From assembly GCA_017744415.1 (NCBI GenBank), contig JAGIBJ010000061.1, positions 1-48,110 of the forward strand: a stretch of 48,110 nt of DNA, read 5' to 3'. Shown one piece after another: positions 13,689 through 22,988 of this stretch. Numbering within the stretch: the stretch's first letter is position 1; every line of letters begins with the position of its first letter. Made by a program: the position numbers and the translations under genes. Under the pieces are notes generated by a model. It worked only from the letters and a program-made list of their open reading frames with translations, ran no database searches and was not told the DNA's origin. Source of the stretch: Solirubrobacteraceae bacterium. Lineage in GTDB: Bacteria > Actinomycetota > Thermoleophilia > Solirubrobacterales > Solirubrobacteraceae.

Positions 13689-16600
13689 TCAGCGCTCGGC
13701 CGCCGGGCAGGCGAGCCGGAAGTCGCACCAGCCACAGGCCTTGGCCGACGGCGTGGGGGTGAACTCTTCGGCCTCGATGCCCGCACCCACCTCCTCGACG
13801 GTGCCGGTCACCCAGTCGGCGTTCACGCCGGCAGGGAGCTGCACCTTGAGGTCGTCGAGCACGTAGTAGTAGGAACGCAGCGTCGGCTCGATGCGCCAGG
13901 CGTCGCGCGCGGCGAGGTCGTACAGCGCGAGCTGCACGTCGCGCTCGAGGTCGGCGGCGTCCCGCGGCGGGCCCGTCTTGATGTCGATGAGGTCGTAGCC
14001 CCCGTCGGGCAGACGATCGACGCGGTCGACCCGCCCGCGGAGCGCGTGGCGTCCGATGCGGAAGTCGAACGGGCGCTCCCACCACACCGGCTCGCCGGGA
14101 TCGAGCGCCAGCCGCGCGTGGTACTCGCGCAGCGCGCGCTCGGCACGGCCACGCCACTGCAGCTGCGCCTCGTCGTAGCCGAGCCCGCCCGTGCGCCAGG
14201 CGGTGTCGAGCAGCCCGAGGAGCTTGGGGAGTGCGCCGCCGCCTGCCGCGTGGAAGCGCTCGATCGCCTGGTGCACGGCGATGCCGAAGCGCTGCTGCAC
14301 CGTCTGCGGCCGCGGCACCTTCAGCACGCGGCCGAACTTGTACTGCAGCGGGCACGCGAGGTAGGTGGCGATGTCGGTGGCGCTGAGCGCGATGCCTTCA
14401 GTGCCGCGCCGCGGGAGGAAGCCGGCGAGCGACGGCTCGGTGGCCGGCTCGGCGGCGATGCGGTCGCCGGCAAGGAGGCGGTCGTCGAGGTCGCTCGTGG
14501 CGAGCAGCTCGCGCTGCATCGCGCTCGCGACCATGCCGAGCTGGTGGTTGATCTGATCGATGGCCTCGCCGAGCGGGCGCGCCTCGTTGTCACGGCCGAG
14601 CAGCGCGGCCACCTTGATGAGCTCGAGCACCCGCACGACGGCGTTCGTGAGGTCGACGTCGCCGTCCAACCGGAGGTCGTCGATACCGGCAGCGGCGCGC
14701 GCGATGTCGTGCGAGAGGAGATCGCGCAGCGCGCCGGCGGCCTCGAGCAGCTGCTCCTCCTCGCGGACGGGCGTGCCCTCCGTCGCGACCTGAAGGCTGA
14801 GGCCGGTGGCGAGCTCGTCGAGCAGCGGCGAGGCGTCGTCGCCGACGACCGACACGATCAGCCGGTCTCGGGTGCGCGTCGCCGCGAGGTAGAGCAGGCG
14901 TCGTGCGCGATCGAGCGGTGCCGACTCGCGATCGCCAAGGATCGGCTCCGCCGGCTCGTGGTCGAGCGCCTCGACGGGCCGGCGCTCGAGCCCGACCAGA
15001 TGGAGCTCGTCGACGTCGAGCCCGCGCAGCTCGTCGACGCGCACGCCGACGATCCGCACCGCCGGCTGCACGTGGTGCGCCGGATCGGTGGAGCGTTCCT
15101 CGGGGAGCGCGCCGGCGTCGAGCAGCTCGGCGACGCCGGCAAACACCTCGCGCGGCGTGGCATCGGGCTCACGGGCGACGTGCCCGGCCGCCACCACCTC
15201 CACGCGCCGGAGCGCTCGCTGCGCGGCCCGCGCCTCGGGGCCGGTGCTCGCGAGCTGACGGCGGTGCAGGCCGAGGGCGGCGATGAGGTCGCGCAGCAGG
15301 ACGGTGGCGTCGCCGGCGTCGATCCGCGGCGCGAAGCGGTCGACGTGCGCGAGGAACTCCTGGGCGCGCTCGCGTGAGCGCGGTTCGAGGCCTGGGCCGT
15401 CGAGGGCGCCGCGCACGGCGTCCGTCATCGGCACCTTGCGGCGGCGCCCGACCTGCACGATGCGCGCGAGGTCGGCGCCGGGGATCCCGACGGGTGGACG
15501 GGTGAGCGCACGCACCGTGGCCGCGGCGTCCGACGGATCGAGCAGGAGGCGGATCCAGGCGAGCAGGTCGCGAAGCTCGGGGCGGTCGGCGTCGGAGTCG
15601 AGGTCGACGGCGTCGCTCGCCACGCCCCGGGCCTCGAGGGCGAGCGCCATTGCGCGGGCGTCGCGCGCCGGATCGACGCACACCACGGCAATGCGCTCCG
15701 GGCGCGTGCCGGCCGCGATCGAGCCGGCGATCCACGCGGCCACACGGCTCGACTGCTCCTGGGCGGCGACGTGCCGGTGGAGCTCCACGGCGCCGCCGGG
15801 AGCCGTTGCGAGCGGTGGGCGCGCGAGGCGGCCTGACGCCGGCGCCACGAGCACCTCGCCGGCGCGTGCGACGGCGGCGGTGAGGCGCTGGGAGCGCTCG
15901 AGGTGCATCACGTCCGCGTTCGGCACGCGCTGCAGCAGGGTGCGGATCACGGCGCTCGCGGCGGGGCCTCCGCGCGGTGCCTGGTCGTCGTCGGCGGCGA
16001 AGATCGCATCGGCACCCATGGCACGGGCGCTCTCGAGCAGCAGGTCGAGCTCGGCGGGCTGCAGCTGCTGGGCGTCGTCGACGGCGATCAGCCCGAGCCG
16101 GCCGGGCGTCGCGAGCGAGGCGAGCGCTCGGCGCGCGTCGAGCACCGCCTGCGGCGTCGAGAGCAGGCCGCGGGCGTCGAGCATCTCGTCGTGGCGGCGC
16201 ACGAGGTCGGCGAACTCGCGCTGGCGGGCGGCGAACGGGCCATCGGCGAGTGCAGCGGCCCACGCCTCGATCCGCTCGGCGTCGACGCCGTGGGCGGCGA
16301 GCCGGTCGATCCGTTCGAGGAGATCGGCGGGTGAGGGCGCGCCGGCGGCGAGCTCGCGCGTCGCGACGAACTCGTGCAGCATCGCGAGGCGCTCCGAGCG
16401 ACCGACGAGCCGAGGAGGCCGGGAGCCTGCGCGGGCAGTGTCGCGGAGCACCAGCAGCGCGAGTGCCGGGATCGTGAGCACGCGTGGAGCGGCGCCCTCG
16501 CCGTCCGCGCCGCCGGCCCCATGACCGACCCGCGCGCGCAGCAGCGTGGCAGCGGGCGCGGAGACGGCGACGATCAGCGCGTCGCGACCAGCAGCGCGCG

Positions 16601-16769
16601 CCTCCTCCGCTGCGGCGAGCACGCGAGCCGTCTTCCCGGTACCGGGTCCGCCAAGGATCAGCGAGGTCGCCGGGCCGGGCGTGCGGCCGGCGGATGCGGA
16701 GCGCGTCGACCGGGCCGGCAACGACGGATCGACGGCACCCGCGCCGCGCCTGATCTCCCCGTGCTCCAT
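13689..16769 (-). CDS. AdnA/AddB-like UvrD-family helicase with Fe-S PD-(D/E)XK nuclease
   Basis: A 1026-residue DNA-repair protein. The SF1A helicase part has Walker A GGPGTGKT (40-47), a weakened Walker B IAVDDAQQL (228-236, where UvrD has DExQD) and motif VI RRLLYLAATRTRDRL. The C-terminal RecB-like nuclease has H833 (GIAVHQAIERF), D915 in GRVDRVDRL, and D929/K931 in LIDIKTG. Four cysteines, C806, C1012, C1015 and C1021 (C-x205-C-x2-C-x5-C), match the Fe-S staple of AddB/AdnA nucleases. Expected role: resection of DNA double-strand ends. Such proteins normally work with a second helicase-nuclease (AdnB or AddA) encoded next door; none is here. ATG 16769 has TAGAGT 8 bases upstream. Confidence 0.88.
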   Translation of the reverse strand: MEHGEIRRGAGAVDPSLPARSTRSASAGRTPGPATSLILGGPGTGKTARVLAAAEEARAAGRDALIVAVSAPAATLLRARVGHGAGGADGEGAAPRVLTIPALALLVLRDTARAGSRPPRLVGRSERLAMLHEFVATRELAAGAPSPADLLERIDRLAAHGVDAERIEAWAAALADGPFAARQREFADLVRRHDEMLDARGLLSTPQAVLDARRALASLATPGRLGLIAVDDAQQLQPAELDLLLESARAMGADAIFAADDDQAPRGGPAASAVIRTLLQRVPNADVMHLERSQRLTAAVARAGEVLVAPASGRLARPPLATAPGGAVELHRHVAAQEQSSRVAAWIAGSIAAGTRPERIAVVCVDPARDARAMALALEARGVASDAVDLDSDADRPELRDLLAWIRLLLDPSDAAATVRALTRPPVGIPGADLARIVQVGRRRKVPMTDAVRGALDGPGLEPRSRERAQEFLAHVDRFAPRIDAGDATVLLRDLIAALGLHRRQLASTGPEARAAQRALRRVEVVAAGHVAREPDATPREVFAGVAELLDAGALPEERSTDPAHHVQPAVRIVGVRVDELRGLDVDELHLVGLERRPVEALDHEPAEPILGDRESAPLDRARRLLYLAATRTRDRLIVSVVGDDASPLLDELATGLSLQVATEGTPVREEEQLLEAAGALRDLLSHDIARAAAGIDDLRLDGDVDLTNAVVRVLELIKVAALLGRDNEARPLGEAIDQINHQLGMVASAMQRELLATSDLDDRLLAGDRIAAEPATEPSLAGFLPRRGTEGIALSATDIATYLACPLQYKFGRVLKVPRPQTVQQRFGIAVHQAIERFHAAGGGALPKLLGLLDTAWRTGGLGYDEAQLQWRGRAERALREYHARLALDPGEPVWWERPFDFRIGRHALRGRVDRVDRLPDGGYDLIDIKTGPPRDAADLERDVQLALYDLAARDAWRIEPTLRSYYYVLDDLKVQLPAGVNADWVTGTVEEVGAGIEAEEFTPTPSAKACGWCDFRLACPAAER

Positions 16770-16777
16770 CCGCTCCG

Positions 16778-16783
16778 ACTCTA
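16778..16783 (-). promoter_or_regulatory. -10 box (TAGAGT) of the helicase-nuclease gene
   Basis: The minus-strand TAGAGT is 8 bases before ATG 16769. A GGAG also sits in that spacer, so a short-leader start is possible too. Confidence 0.4.
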
Positions 16784-16850
16784 CGCGCGCGCCCGTACGC
16801 GAGCTGCACGATCACGTGGACTTCCCGGTCGTTGCGACGAACGTCGTGCC

Positions 16851-16943
16851 GGGGCGCAACGGGTCCCCGCGGAATGACGTTCACCGCCACCGCCTCGGCG
16901 AGCGTGATTCTGGGGCGGGACGGGTAACCCCAGGATGACGTTC
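16851..16943. repeat. Two 32-bp direct repeats in the divergent promoter region
   Basis: Copies at 16851-16882 and 16912-16943 match at 25 of 32 positions, spaced 61 bp apart. Both begin GGGGCG, share ACGGGT in the middle and end ATGACGTTC. They lie between the helicase-nuclease and the IMPase-like gene; the second ends 12 bases before the latter's -10 box, suggesting a binding site for a regulator. Confidence 0.6.
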
Positions 16944-16954
16944 GGCGACCGGGG

Positions 16955-16960
16955 TAGCCT
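16955..16960 (+). promoter_or_regulatory. -10 box (TAGCCT) of the IMPase-like gene, probable leaderless start
   Basis: TAGCCT is followed by 7 bases and GTG 16968, fixing the start codon against the longer frame from 16935. Confidence 0.5.
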
Positions 16961-16967
16961 CAGGCTC

Positions 16968-17810
16968 GTGTCGCTCGACCATGCCGCCTGGCTCGCCCTC
17001 TGCCGCGACGCCGCCCGCGCGGCGGAGCGCGCGCTGACGGCCCACCCGCTGGGCGACCGCGCGGATCAGACCGGCGCGCGCGGCGCCGGCGGCGACCGCA
17101 CCCTCCAGATCGACGCCGACGCCGAGCAGGCGATCATCGACGTGTTCGCCGCCTCGGGCCGGACGTGCACGATCGTCTCGGAGGAGCGCGGCGACGTCGA
17201 CCTCGGCGCCCCCGTCCCGCGCCTGTTGATCGACCCCATCGACGGTTCGCTCAACGCCAAGCGGGGCACGGCCCACCACGCCGTCTCGATCGCCGTGGCC
17301 TCCGGGGGCTCCGTCGGCGACGTGGAAGTGGGCTACGTGCTCGACCTGTCCACGCAGCAGGAGTGGTGGGCAACGCTCGGCGGTGGCGCGTTCCTCGACG
17401 GCCGGCGCCTCGGGCCGCAGCCGGAGCGCCGTAGCCCCGACGGCCGCCTCGAGCTCGTCGCGATCGAGGCCACCGACCCACGCCACCTCGCGCTCGCACT
17501 ACCGGTACTCGAAGATGAAGTCCGCCGCCTGCGCGCGCTCGGCGCCATCGCGGTCTCCCTCTGCCACCTCGCGGCGGGGGCCGTCGACGCGATGCTCACG
17601 CTGTCGAACTGCCGGCCGGTCGACGCCGCCGCGGCGCAGCTCCTCGTGCGCGAAACCGGCGGGCTGCTGGAGTGGGCGCCGGGCGAACCGCTGAGCGCCG
17701 TGCCGCTCGACTGCGACCCCCGAACGTCGCTCGTCGCCGGGCGCTCCGCGGAGACCCTCAGCGCCGTTCGTGCCGCCGTGGCGCACGTGACCGCTCCCGT
17801 CCGCGAATAG
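16968..17810 (+). CDS. Inositol-monophosphatase-family phosphatase
   Basis: A 280-residue member of the Mg-dependent, Li-sensitive IMPase/FBPase superfamily. Metal ligands are visible: the Glu in TIVSEERGDVD, the Asp pair in RLLIDPIDGSLNAKRG (consensus DPIDGT), and the downstream Asp in CRPVDAAAAQLLVRETGG (consensus WDxAA, here with Pro-Val before the Asp). These fit dephosphorylation of inositol phosphate, fructose 1,6-bisphosphate or a 3'-phosphonucleotide; the sequence does not decide among them. Replacing the usual Trp before the last Asp is a divergence to note. It stands alone, divergent from the helicase gene, downstream of a 32-bp direct repeat pair. Confidence 0.88.
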   Translation: MSLDHAAWLALCRDAARAAERALTAHPLGDRADQTGARGAGGDRTLQIDADAEQAIIDVFAASGRTCTIVSEERGDVDLGAPVPRLLIDPIDGSLNAKRGTAHHAVSIAVASGGSVGDVEVGYVLDLSTQQEWWATLGGGAFLDGRRLGPQPERRSPDGRLELVAIEATDPRHLALALPVLEDEVRRLRALGAIAVSLCHLAAGAVDAMLTLSNCRPVDAAAAQLLVRETGGLLEWAPGEPLSAVPLDCDPRTSLVAGRSAETLSAVRAAVAHVTAPVRE

Positions 17811-18002
17811 CCCCGAAATCCGGGGATTCGGCGCAGACGGGGCACATGCGTCGAGTGCGTGACGCATCGCACCAACGCGCGTCCCCCGAAGCGCGACCTT
17901 CGGTCCACACAGATGCGCAACCCCGCCGGTCGCGACGGGCCCGGGAGTGCCACGGAATCGCTCCCCGCATCGCCACATTCGATTCGACCTGTGAGGGACA
18001 AC

Positions 18003-18965
18003 ATGGCCGATTCCACGACCAGCAGCACGACGACGACCCCGGCGACCACGCCGGCGGCGTCGACGACGACCGCCGCCAAGCCGGCGGCCACGGCCGCCAA
18101 GACGACGGCCAAGAAGCCGACGGCAGCGAAGAAGCCGGCCGCTCGCAAGGCTGCCGCGAAGAAGCCGGCGGCGGCGAAGGCGACGACCAAGGCGACGACG
18201 GCGAAGACCACCGCGAAGCCGACGCCCGCAAAGGGCTCGACCGCCGCGAAGGCGAAGAGCACCACGGCCTCCGCCAAGCGCACCGCGACCACCGCGAAGA
18301 CCACCGCCAAGGCCACCGTCACCGCCGCCAAGTCGAACGCGAAGTCGACCACGACGACGGCGAAGGCCAGCGCCGACAAGACCGAGACCGCGGCGAAGAC
18401 CACGATCACGCAGGCACAGAGCACGATCGAGTCGGCCTACAGCGACATCCTCGAGGTGCTCGACGAGCGCACGGCCAAGCTCCGCGCCACCGCCGACGAG
18501 CGCACCGCGAAGCTCCGCGCCACCGCCGACGAGCGCACCGCCGAACTCCGCGCCGACCTCGAGTCGCGCACGAAGGAGGCCCGCACGGCGGCCAGCAAGC
18601 GCGCCGAGACCGCGCGTGGCACCGTCGAGAAGGCCGCCAACATCCAGCTCGGCGCCGTGCTCGTCGCCCGTGACGAGATCCAGAAGCGTTACGACCTCGC
18701 GTACGCGTTCCTCACGTCCGAGGCCGACCGCACGAAGCAGCTCAAGAAGTTCGAGCGCCGTGGCAAGACGAGCTTCAACAAGACGGAGAAGGAGCTCAAG
18801 GCCCGCCGCGAGAAGGCTGCCGCCGACCGCGAGCAGGCGATCGAGAAGGCCAAGGCGCAGGTCACCGACGTCCGCGAGACGGTGAGCTCCTACGCCGAGA
18901 AGATCTCCGCGCCGATCACCGACACGTTCGAGGCGATCGAGAAGCGCTTCCAGCGCGCGGCGTAA
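18003..18965 (+). CDS. Histone-H1-like tail fused to coiled-coil protein (phasin/HBHA-like)
   Basis: A 320-residue protein in two halves. Residues 1-165 are almost only Ala, Lys, Thr and Pro (blocks like AAKKPAAAKATTKATTAKTT, PTAAKKPAARKAAAKK), as in histone H1 and bacterial H1-like tails. Residues about 168-320 are a long charged helix: it opens IESAYSDILEVLDERTAKLR, holds three copies of the 11-residue DERTAKLRATA, and continues through KRAETARGTVEKA and REKAAADREQAIEKAKAQV. Mycobacterial HBHA has the same parts in reverse order, with the lysine tail at the C-terminus. Possible roles are nucleoid binding, granule coating or surface adhesion. ATG 18003 follows GAGGGA. A 14-bp-stem terminator follows. 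Confidence 0.8.
   Translation: MADSTTSSTTTTPATTPAASTTTAAKPAATAAKTTAKKPTAAKKPAARKAAAKKPAAAKATTKATTAKTTAKPTPAKGSTAAKAKSTTASAKRTATTAKTTAKATVTAAKSNAKSTTTTAKASADKTETAAKTTITQAQSTIESAYSDILEVLDERTAKLRATADERTAKLRATADERTAELRADLESRTKEARTAASKRAETARGTVEKAANIQLGAVLVARDEIQKRYDLAYAFLTSEADRTKQLKKFERRGKTSFNKTEKELKARREKAAADREQAIEKAKAQVTDVRETVSSYAEKISAPITDTFEAIEKRFQRAA
18462..18560 (+). repeat. Three tandem 33-bp units encoding DERTAKLRATA
   Basis: Units at 18462-18494, 18495-18527 and 18528-18560; the first two encode the same peptide and the third reads DERTAELRADL. An 11-residue period is typical of right-handed amphipathic coiled coils (apolipoprotein- or LEA-like). Confidence 0.75.
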
Positions 18966-19063
18966 CGCCCGGCGCTCCGGCACCGCCGGGACCAAGCTGC
19001 CGGGCCGCGACCGGCCCGGTGGTGCGTCCGGGCGCCGTCCCTCGCCGCCTCACGACGCAGCCT

Positions 19064-19107
19064 GCGCCCCGTCGCCCTCCTCCGGGCGGCGGGGCGCAGT
19101 GTCGTTC
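19064..19107 (+). terminator. Intrinsic terminator, 14-bp stem, after the H1-like gene
   Basis: Left arm GCGCCCCGTCGCCC (19064-19077), 6-base loop, right arm GGGCGGCGGGGCGC (19084-19097), with one G-T pair, followed by AGTGTCGTTC. The same structure and tail recur at 36085-36125. Confidence 0.75.
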
Positions 19108-19223
19108 GCGGGCCCGGCCGTTCCGCTCCGCCCCGTTTGCATTCACGGGTTTTCCGCGAGACAACCGACAAGCAACCGGATACAGTTCCCGCGCGCCTGT
19201 CGTCCCGGGCGCACGTGTCCCAC

Positions 19224-21761
19224 ATGTCTGATCGTCGGTCCACCCTCGGCGCGCTGCTGGCCGGCGCGACCCTCGCCCTCGCACTCCCGGGCGCGGCGCA
19301 CGCCGCCAACGTCGTCACGGCCCCGATCGTCGACCGCGGCCTCGACATGTACGTGAAGACGTTCGCGACACTGCCGTCGCCCGATGGCCAGATGCCGCGC
19401 GTGATCGGCATGACGACGCTCGGAAACCGGATCTTCGTGACGACCGAGCAGGGCCGGATCTACGAGATCACCGGCGGCAACGGCTCCATCGTCGGAGACC
19501 TCGGCGCGGGCCTCACCGCGTTCACCGGCCGCCACCTCGACTTCGACAACATCATGCACGGCGGTCTGCGCTCGCTCGTGTTCAGCCCGGACTTCGAGAC
19601 CGACCACACGATCTACACGTCGCAGGTGGAGGAACGCGCCGCCGACCCGCAGAACCACCACTACCTCAGCGACCCAGCGAGCCCGGTGAGCGCCGACAGC
19701 GTCGTCGCGGCCTGGGTGCTCGGAGACGACGGCATCCCCGTCTCGTATCGCGAGCTGTTCCGCATCGGCATGCCGGTCTACGACCACGCCATCAAGGAGA
19801 TGGTGTTCGGCCCCGACGGAATGCTCTACATCGCGCACGGCGATGCCAGCGTGCAGTCAGCGATCGCCGGCGGCGGGATGGCGAACGACGGCCTCGGGAA
19901 GATCCTGCGGATCGACCCGCACCCGTCGGCAAACTTGCCCTACACGATCCCGCCCGACAACCCGTTCGTGAACGACCCGTCGCTCCCGGACGAGGTGTGG
20001 TCGTACGGCCACCGCAACCCGCACACGCTCTCCTTCACGAAAGAGGGCGAGCTCCTCGTCACCGAGGTCGGCCGCGACAACATCGACGAGGTCAACATCG
20101 TCAAGAAGGGCGGCAACTACGGCTGGCCCAATCGCGAGGGCACGTTCGTGCACCAACCGTGGGGCGGCATCGAGACGGGCGTGAGCCCGCTGCCCGACGA
20201 CGACGCGCAGTTCGGCTACCGCTACCCCGTCGCGCAGGTCGGTCACGACGGCCCATCCGGCGCGGGTTTCATCGGCATCGGCCTTACCGGCGGCTACCCG
20301 ATCGAGAACGGCTCGCCCGCCGACGGCGAATATTTCTACGCGGAGTTCGCCAACACGGGCCAGCTCTACCACTCGAACCTGGACGCGATGCGCGGCGCCG
20401 TCACCACCGGAGCGCCGAGCGGCCTCACGCAGGCCTCCACGTCGCGGGCACGCGTGTTCTTCGACCCCGGCAACGGGCAGCCGGCCGTGCAGAAGGCGTC
20501 GCTGCTCGACGTCATCAATGACTCGCCCTGGTACTGGGGCCCGCGTGCCGACCTTCGCTTTGGTCGCGGTCCGCAGGGCGAGGTCTACATGACCACCAAG
20601 ACCACCGACCGAGTGTTCCTGCTCGAGTCGACGGTGCCCGGCGGCCCTGGCGGCTTCACCGGCCACACCCGCACGCGCGTGGAGGCCGAGACGGGCACCC
20701 TCTCCGGCGGCGCGAAGATCGACCGTGAGCACAGCGGCTTCTCCGGTGGCGGCTTCGTCTCGTGGATGACCGCGGCGGGCTCCGCGATCGACGGTCTCAA
20801 GATCAACCGCGAGTCGGCCGGCACGACGTCGATGACGATCGGCTACGCCGCCGGCCCGGGTGGCCCGTCCTCGCGGACCATCGGCGTGTACGTGAACGGC
20901 CAGCGTGCGGCCCAAGCCCGCCTCGAGCCGACGGGCGACTGGAAGTCATACACCGTGGGCAAGGTCGACGTGCCGCTGGAGGCAGGCGCGAACTCGATCG
21001 GCCTCCGGGTGACCGGCGCCGACACCGGCTGGATCAACACCGACTTCATCGAAGTCACCAACCAGGATCCGGCGCCGACACCGACCGCGACGCCCACGCC
21101 GACCGTCGAGCCGAGCCCCACGCCGGAGCCGACCGCAACGCCGGAGCCGACACCCGAGCCCACCGCGTCGCCCGAGCCCACCGCCACGCCGACGCCGGAC
21201 CCGACCGCGTCGCCCGAGCCGACGGCCACCCCGAGCCCGACGCCCGCAGCCAAGACCTCGAGCTACATCGCACGCGGCACGATCACGATCCCGCAGCTCA
21301 CCGCGACCCGCATGCCCGTCAGCGGCACGGTCTCGCTCACGGTGAGCGCCGCTGGCGATGTCACCGGCTCCACGCTCCTCAACCAGACCCAGGCGCGACT
21401 CACCAACGGCACCGTTCCCGTCACGGCAACCATCGCCGTCGTCAGCTCGGGCCCGACCACGGGCACGCTCGCGAGCGGCGCCCTCACGCTCCGCCAGCAG
21501 CTTCGGGTGAAGGTCACGTCCGTGAAGGCGTTCGGCGCGGTGCCGATCGCCAGCGGCAACACCTGCCAGACGAAGCAGTTCATCAGCCTGCCGCTCGACG
21601 CGGCCTCCGGCTTCGATCCCCTGGTGGCGACCCCGCCGGCAATCGGAGGCTCGTTCCCGATCAGCGACCTGAACGGCTGCGAGCCGCTCGGCGGCATCGT
21701 GCCGCCCGCGATCGCGAGCTCGGGCAACACGATCGCTCTCCAGCTCACGCGCCAGCCCTAG
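19224..21761 (+). CDS. Secreted PQQ-type sugar dehydrogenase (GSDH-like) with CBM, Pro/Thr linker and novel C-terminal domain
   Basis: An 845-residue exported protein. Residues 1-28 are a signal peptide ([17 protein letters not shown], then ANVV). Residues about 33-460 form a glucose/sorbosone-dehydrogenase six-blade propeller: [55 protein letters not shown] and [13 protein letters not shown] are family text. About 485-610 is a CBM35/CBM6-like sandwich ([14 protein letters not shown] ... [12 protein letters not shown]). Then comes a linker of [12 protein letters not shown] repeats (613-676) and a C-terminal domain (678-845) that recurs at the end of the protein at 34703. Likely action: PQQ-dependent oxidation of an extracellular sugar. 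No PQQ genes are in the window. ATG 19224 gives the signal peptide directly. Confidence 0.88.
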   Translation: MSDRRSTLGALLAGATLALALPGAAHAANVVTAPIVDRGLDMYVKTFATLPSPDGQMPRVIGMTTLGNRIFVTTEQGRIYEITGGNGSIVGDLGAGLTAFTGRHLDFDNIMHGGLRSLVFSPDFETDHTIYTSQVEERAADPQNHHYLSDPASPVSADSVVAAWVLGDDGIPVSYRELFRIGMPVYDHAIKEMVFGPDGMLYIAHGDASVQSAIAGGGMANDGLGKILRIDPHPSANLPYTIPPDNPFVNDPSLPDEVWSYGHRNPHTLSFTKEGELLVTEVGRDNIDEVNIVKKGGNYGWPNREGTFVHQPWGGIETGVSPLPDDDAQFGYRYPVAQVGHDGPSGAGFIGIGLTGGYPIENGSPADGEYFYAEFANTGQLYHSNLDAMRGAVTTGAPSGLTQASTSRARVFFDPGNGQPAVQKASLLDVINDSPWYWGPRADLRFGRGPQGEVYMTTKTTDRVFLLESTVPGGPGGFTGHTRTRVEAETGTLSGGAKIDREHSGFSGGGFVSWMTAAGSAIDGLKINRESAGTTSMTIGYAAGPGGPSSRTIGVYVNGQRAAQARLEPTGDWKSYTVGKVDVPLEAGANSIGLRVTGADTGWINTDFIEVTNQDPAPTPTATPTPTVEPSPTPEPTATPEPTPEPTASPEPTATPTPDPTASPEPTATPSPTPAAKTSSYIARGTITIPQLTATRMPVSGTVSLTVSAAGDVTGSTLLNQTQARLTNGTVPVTATIAVVSSGPTTGTLASGALTLRQQLRVKVTSVKAFGAVPIASGNTCQTKQFISLPLDAASGFDPLVATPPAIGGSFPISDLNGCEPLGGIVPPAIASSGNTIALQLTRQP
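21255..21758 (+). other. Shared secreted C-terminal domain, copy 1
   Basis: Residues 678-845 of the sugar dehydrogenase. It aligns along its length with residues 263-439 of the protein at 34703; the best blocks are [20 protein letters not shown] and [19 protein letters not shown]. Two cysteines (GNTC and LNGC) are kept in both copies and probably form a disulfide. Confidence 0.75.
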
Positions 21762-21818
21762 GCAAGCGGACCGGAGCCCGCCGCGCGGTGATCACGGCGG
21801 CCGGAGATCAGGAGCCCC

Positions 21819-21824
21819 TACACT
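21819..21824 (+). promoter_or_regulatory. -10 box (TACACT) of mrp, probable leaderless start
   Basis: TACACT is exactly 7 bases before ATG 21832, with no Shine-Dalgarno sequence. Confidence 0.5.
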
Positions 21825-21831
21825 CCGGGGC

Positions 21832-22974
21832 ATGGCCGAGACGCTCACGACTCCGACCGAGGATCAGATCCGCGAGGCGCTGACCAGCGTCATCGACCCG
21901 GAGCTCAAGCGTTCGGTCGTCGAACTCGGCATGGTCCGCACGATCGCGATCGGTGCGGCCGGCGCGGTCGGCGTCACCATCTCGCTCACGACGGGCGGCT
22001 GCCCGCTGCGCAACCAGTTCATCGCCGACGTCAACGAGCACGTCGGCTCCGTGCCCGGCGTCTCGAGCGTCGAGGTGGCCTTCGACGTGCTCTCGGACGA
22101 GGAGAAGTCGGCACTCCGGGCCAAGCTCGGCATGCCCGGCGGCCTGCCCACGGGGGCGCTCGCCACGATCGGATCGATCCTCTGCATCGGCTCCGGCAAG
22201 GGCGGCGTCGGCAAATCGTCGCTGACCGCCAACCTCGCCGTCGCGCTGGCGAACGAGGGCAAGTCGGTCGGCATCCTCGACGCCGACGTGTGGGGCTACT
22301 CGATCCCGCGCATGTTCGGCCTCGGCGGCCAGCGCCCGCCCGTCGACGCCACCCGCAAGATCGTGCCGCTCGAGGCGCATGGCGTGAAGGTCATGTCGAT
22401 CGGCTTCTTCGTGGAGGAGGACTCCGCCGTCGTCTGGCGCGGCCCGATGCTCCACAAAGCGCTCACGCAGTTCCTCCAGGACGTCGCGTGGGGCGATCTC
22501 GACTTTCTCCTGATCGACCTGCCGCCGGGCACCGGCGACGTGTCGATGACCCTGGCGCAGCTCGTCCCGCAGTCGGAGTTCGTGCTCGTCACGACCCCCC
22601 AGGACACCGCGCAGAAGGTTGCTCGCCGCGCCGCGGAGATGGCCGACAAGGTCGAGATCCCCGTCGCCGGCGTGATCGAGAACATGGCCGGCTTCGTCAC
22701 GCCGGAGGGCGGGCGTTACGAGATCTTCGGTCGCGGCGGTGGGCAGGCGCTCGCCGACGAGGTCGACGTGCCGCTCCTCGCCAGCGTGCCGCTCACGATG
22801 CCGCTGCGCGAGCAGGCCGATGCGGGCGAGCCACTCGTCTCGGTGAACCCGGACGATCCGGCCGCCCAGGCTGTGCGCTCCGCCGCTCGTGGCCTGATCG
22901 CCATGGCTCCCGTTCGCGTGCAGGCACCCGCTCCGGCGCCCGCGCCCATCGGCATGAGCCTCCCGATGGCCTAG
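21832..22974 (+). CDS. mrp: Mrp/NBP35-family P-loop ATPase, iron-sulfur cluster carrier
   Basis: A 380-residue cytosolic ATPase. An N-terminal MIP18/DUF59 domain (about 8-90) carries the conserved Cys in TTGGCPLRNQF. The ATPase domain has the deviant Walker A GSGKGGVGKSS (120-130), ILDADVWGYSIPRMFGL and LLIDLPPGTGDVSMTLAQLV. The family loads and transfers Fe-S clusters. Most Mrp/ApbC proteins have a CxxC in the region here reading IENMAGFVTPEGGRYEIFG; this copy has none, a pattern I associate with actinobacterial Mrp, leaving cluster handling to other residues or to DUF59. It ends in a Pro/Ala tail. Monocistronic, with its own -10 box and a downstream hairpin. Confidence 0.92.
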   Translation: MAETLTTPTEDQIREALTSVIDPELKRSVVELGMVRTIAIGAAGAVGVTISLTTGGCPLRNQFIADVNEHVGSVPGVSSVEVAFDVLSDEEKSALRAKLGMPGGLPTGALATIGSILCIGSGKGGVGKSSLTANLAVALANEGKSVGILDADVWGYSIPRMFGLGGQRPPVDATRKIVPLEAHGVKVMSIGFFVEEDSAVVWRGPMLHKALTQFLQDVAWGDLDFLLIDLPPGTGDVSMTLAQLVPQSEFVLVTTPQDTAQKVARRAAEMADKVEIPVAGVIENMAGFVTPEGGRYEIFGRGGGQALADEVDVPLLASVPLTMPLREQADAGEPLVSVNPDDPAAQAVRSAARGLIAMAPVRVQAPAPAPAPIGMSLPMA

Positions 22975-22988
22975 CCAGCCGGCGCCTT

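Noticed and set aside
16935-16967. Upstream extension of the IMPase-like gene to ATG 16935
   Set aside because: The -10 box TAGCCT lies inside this stretch, 7 bases from GTG 16968, where homology begins.
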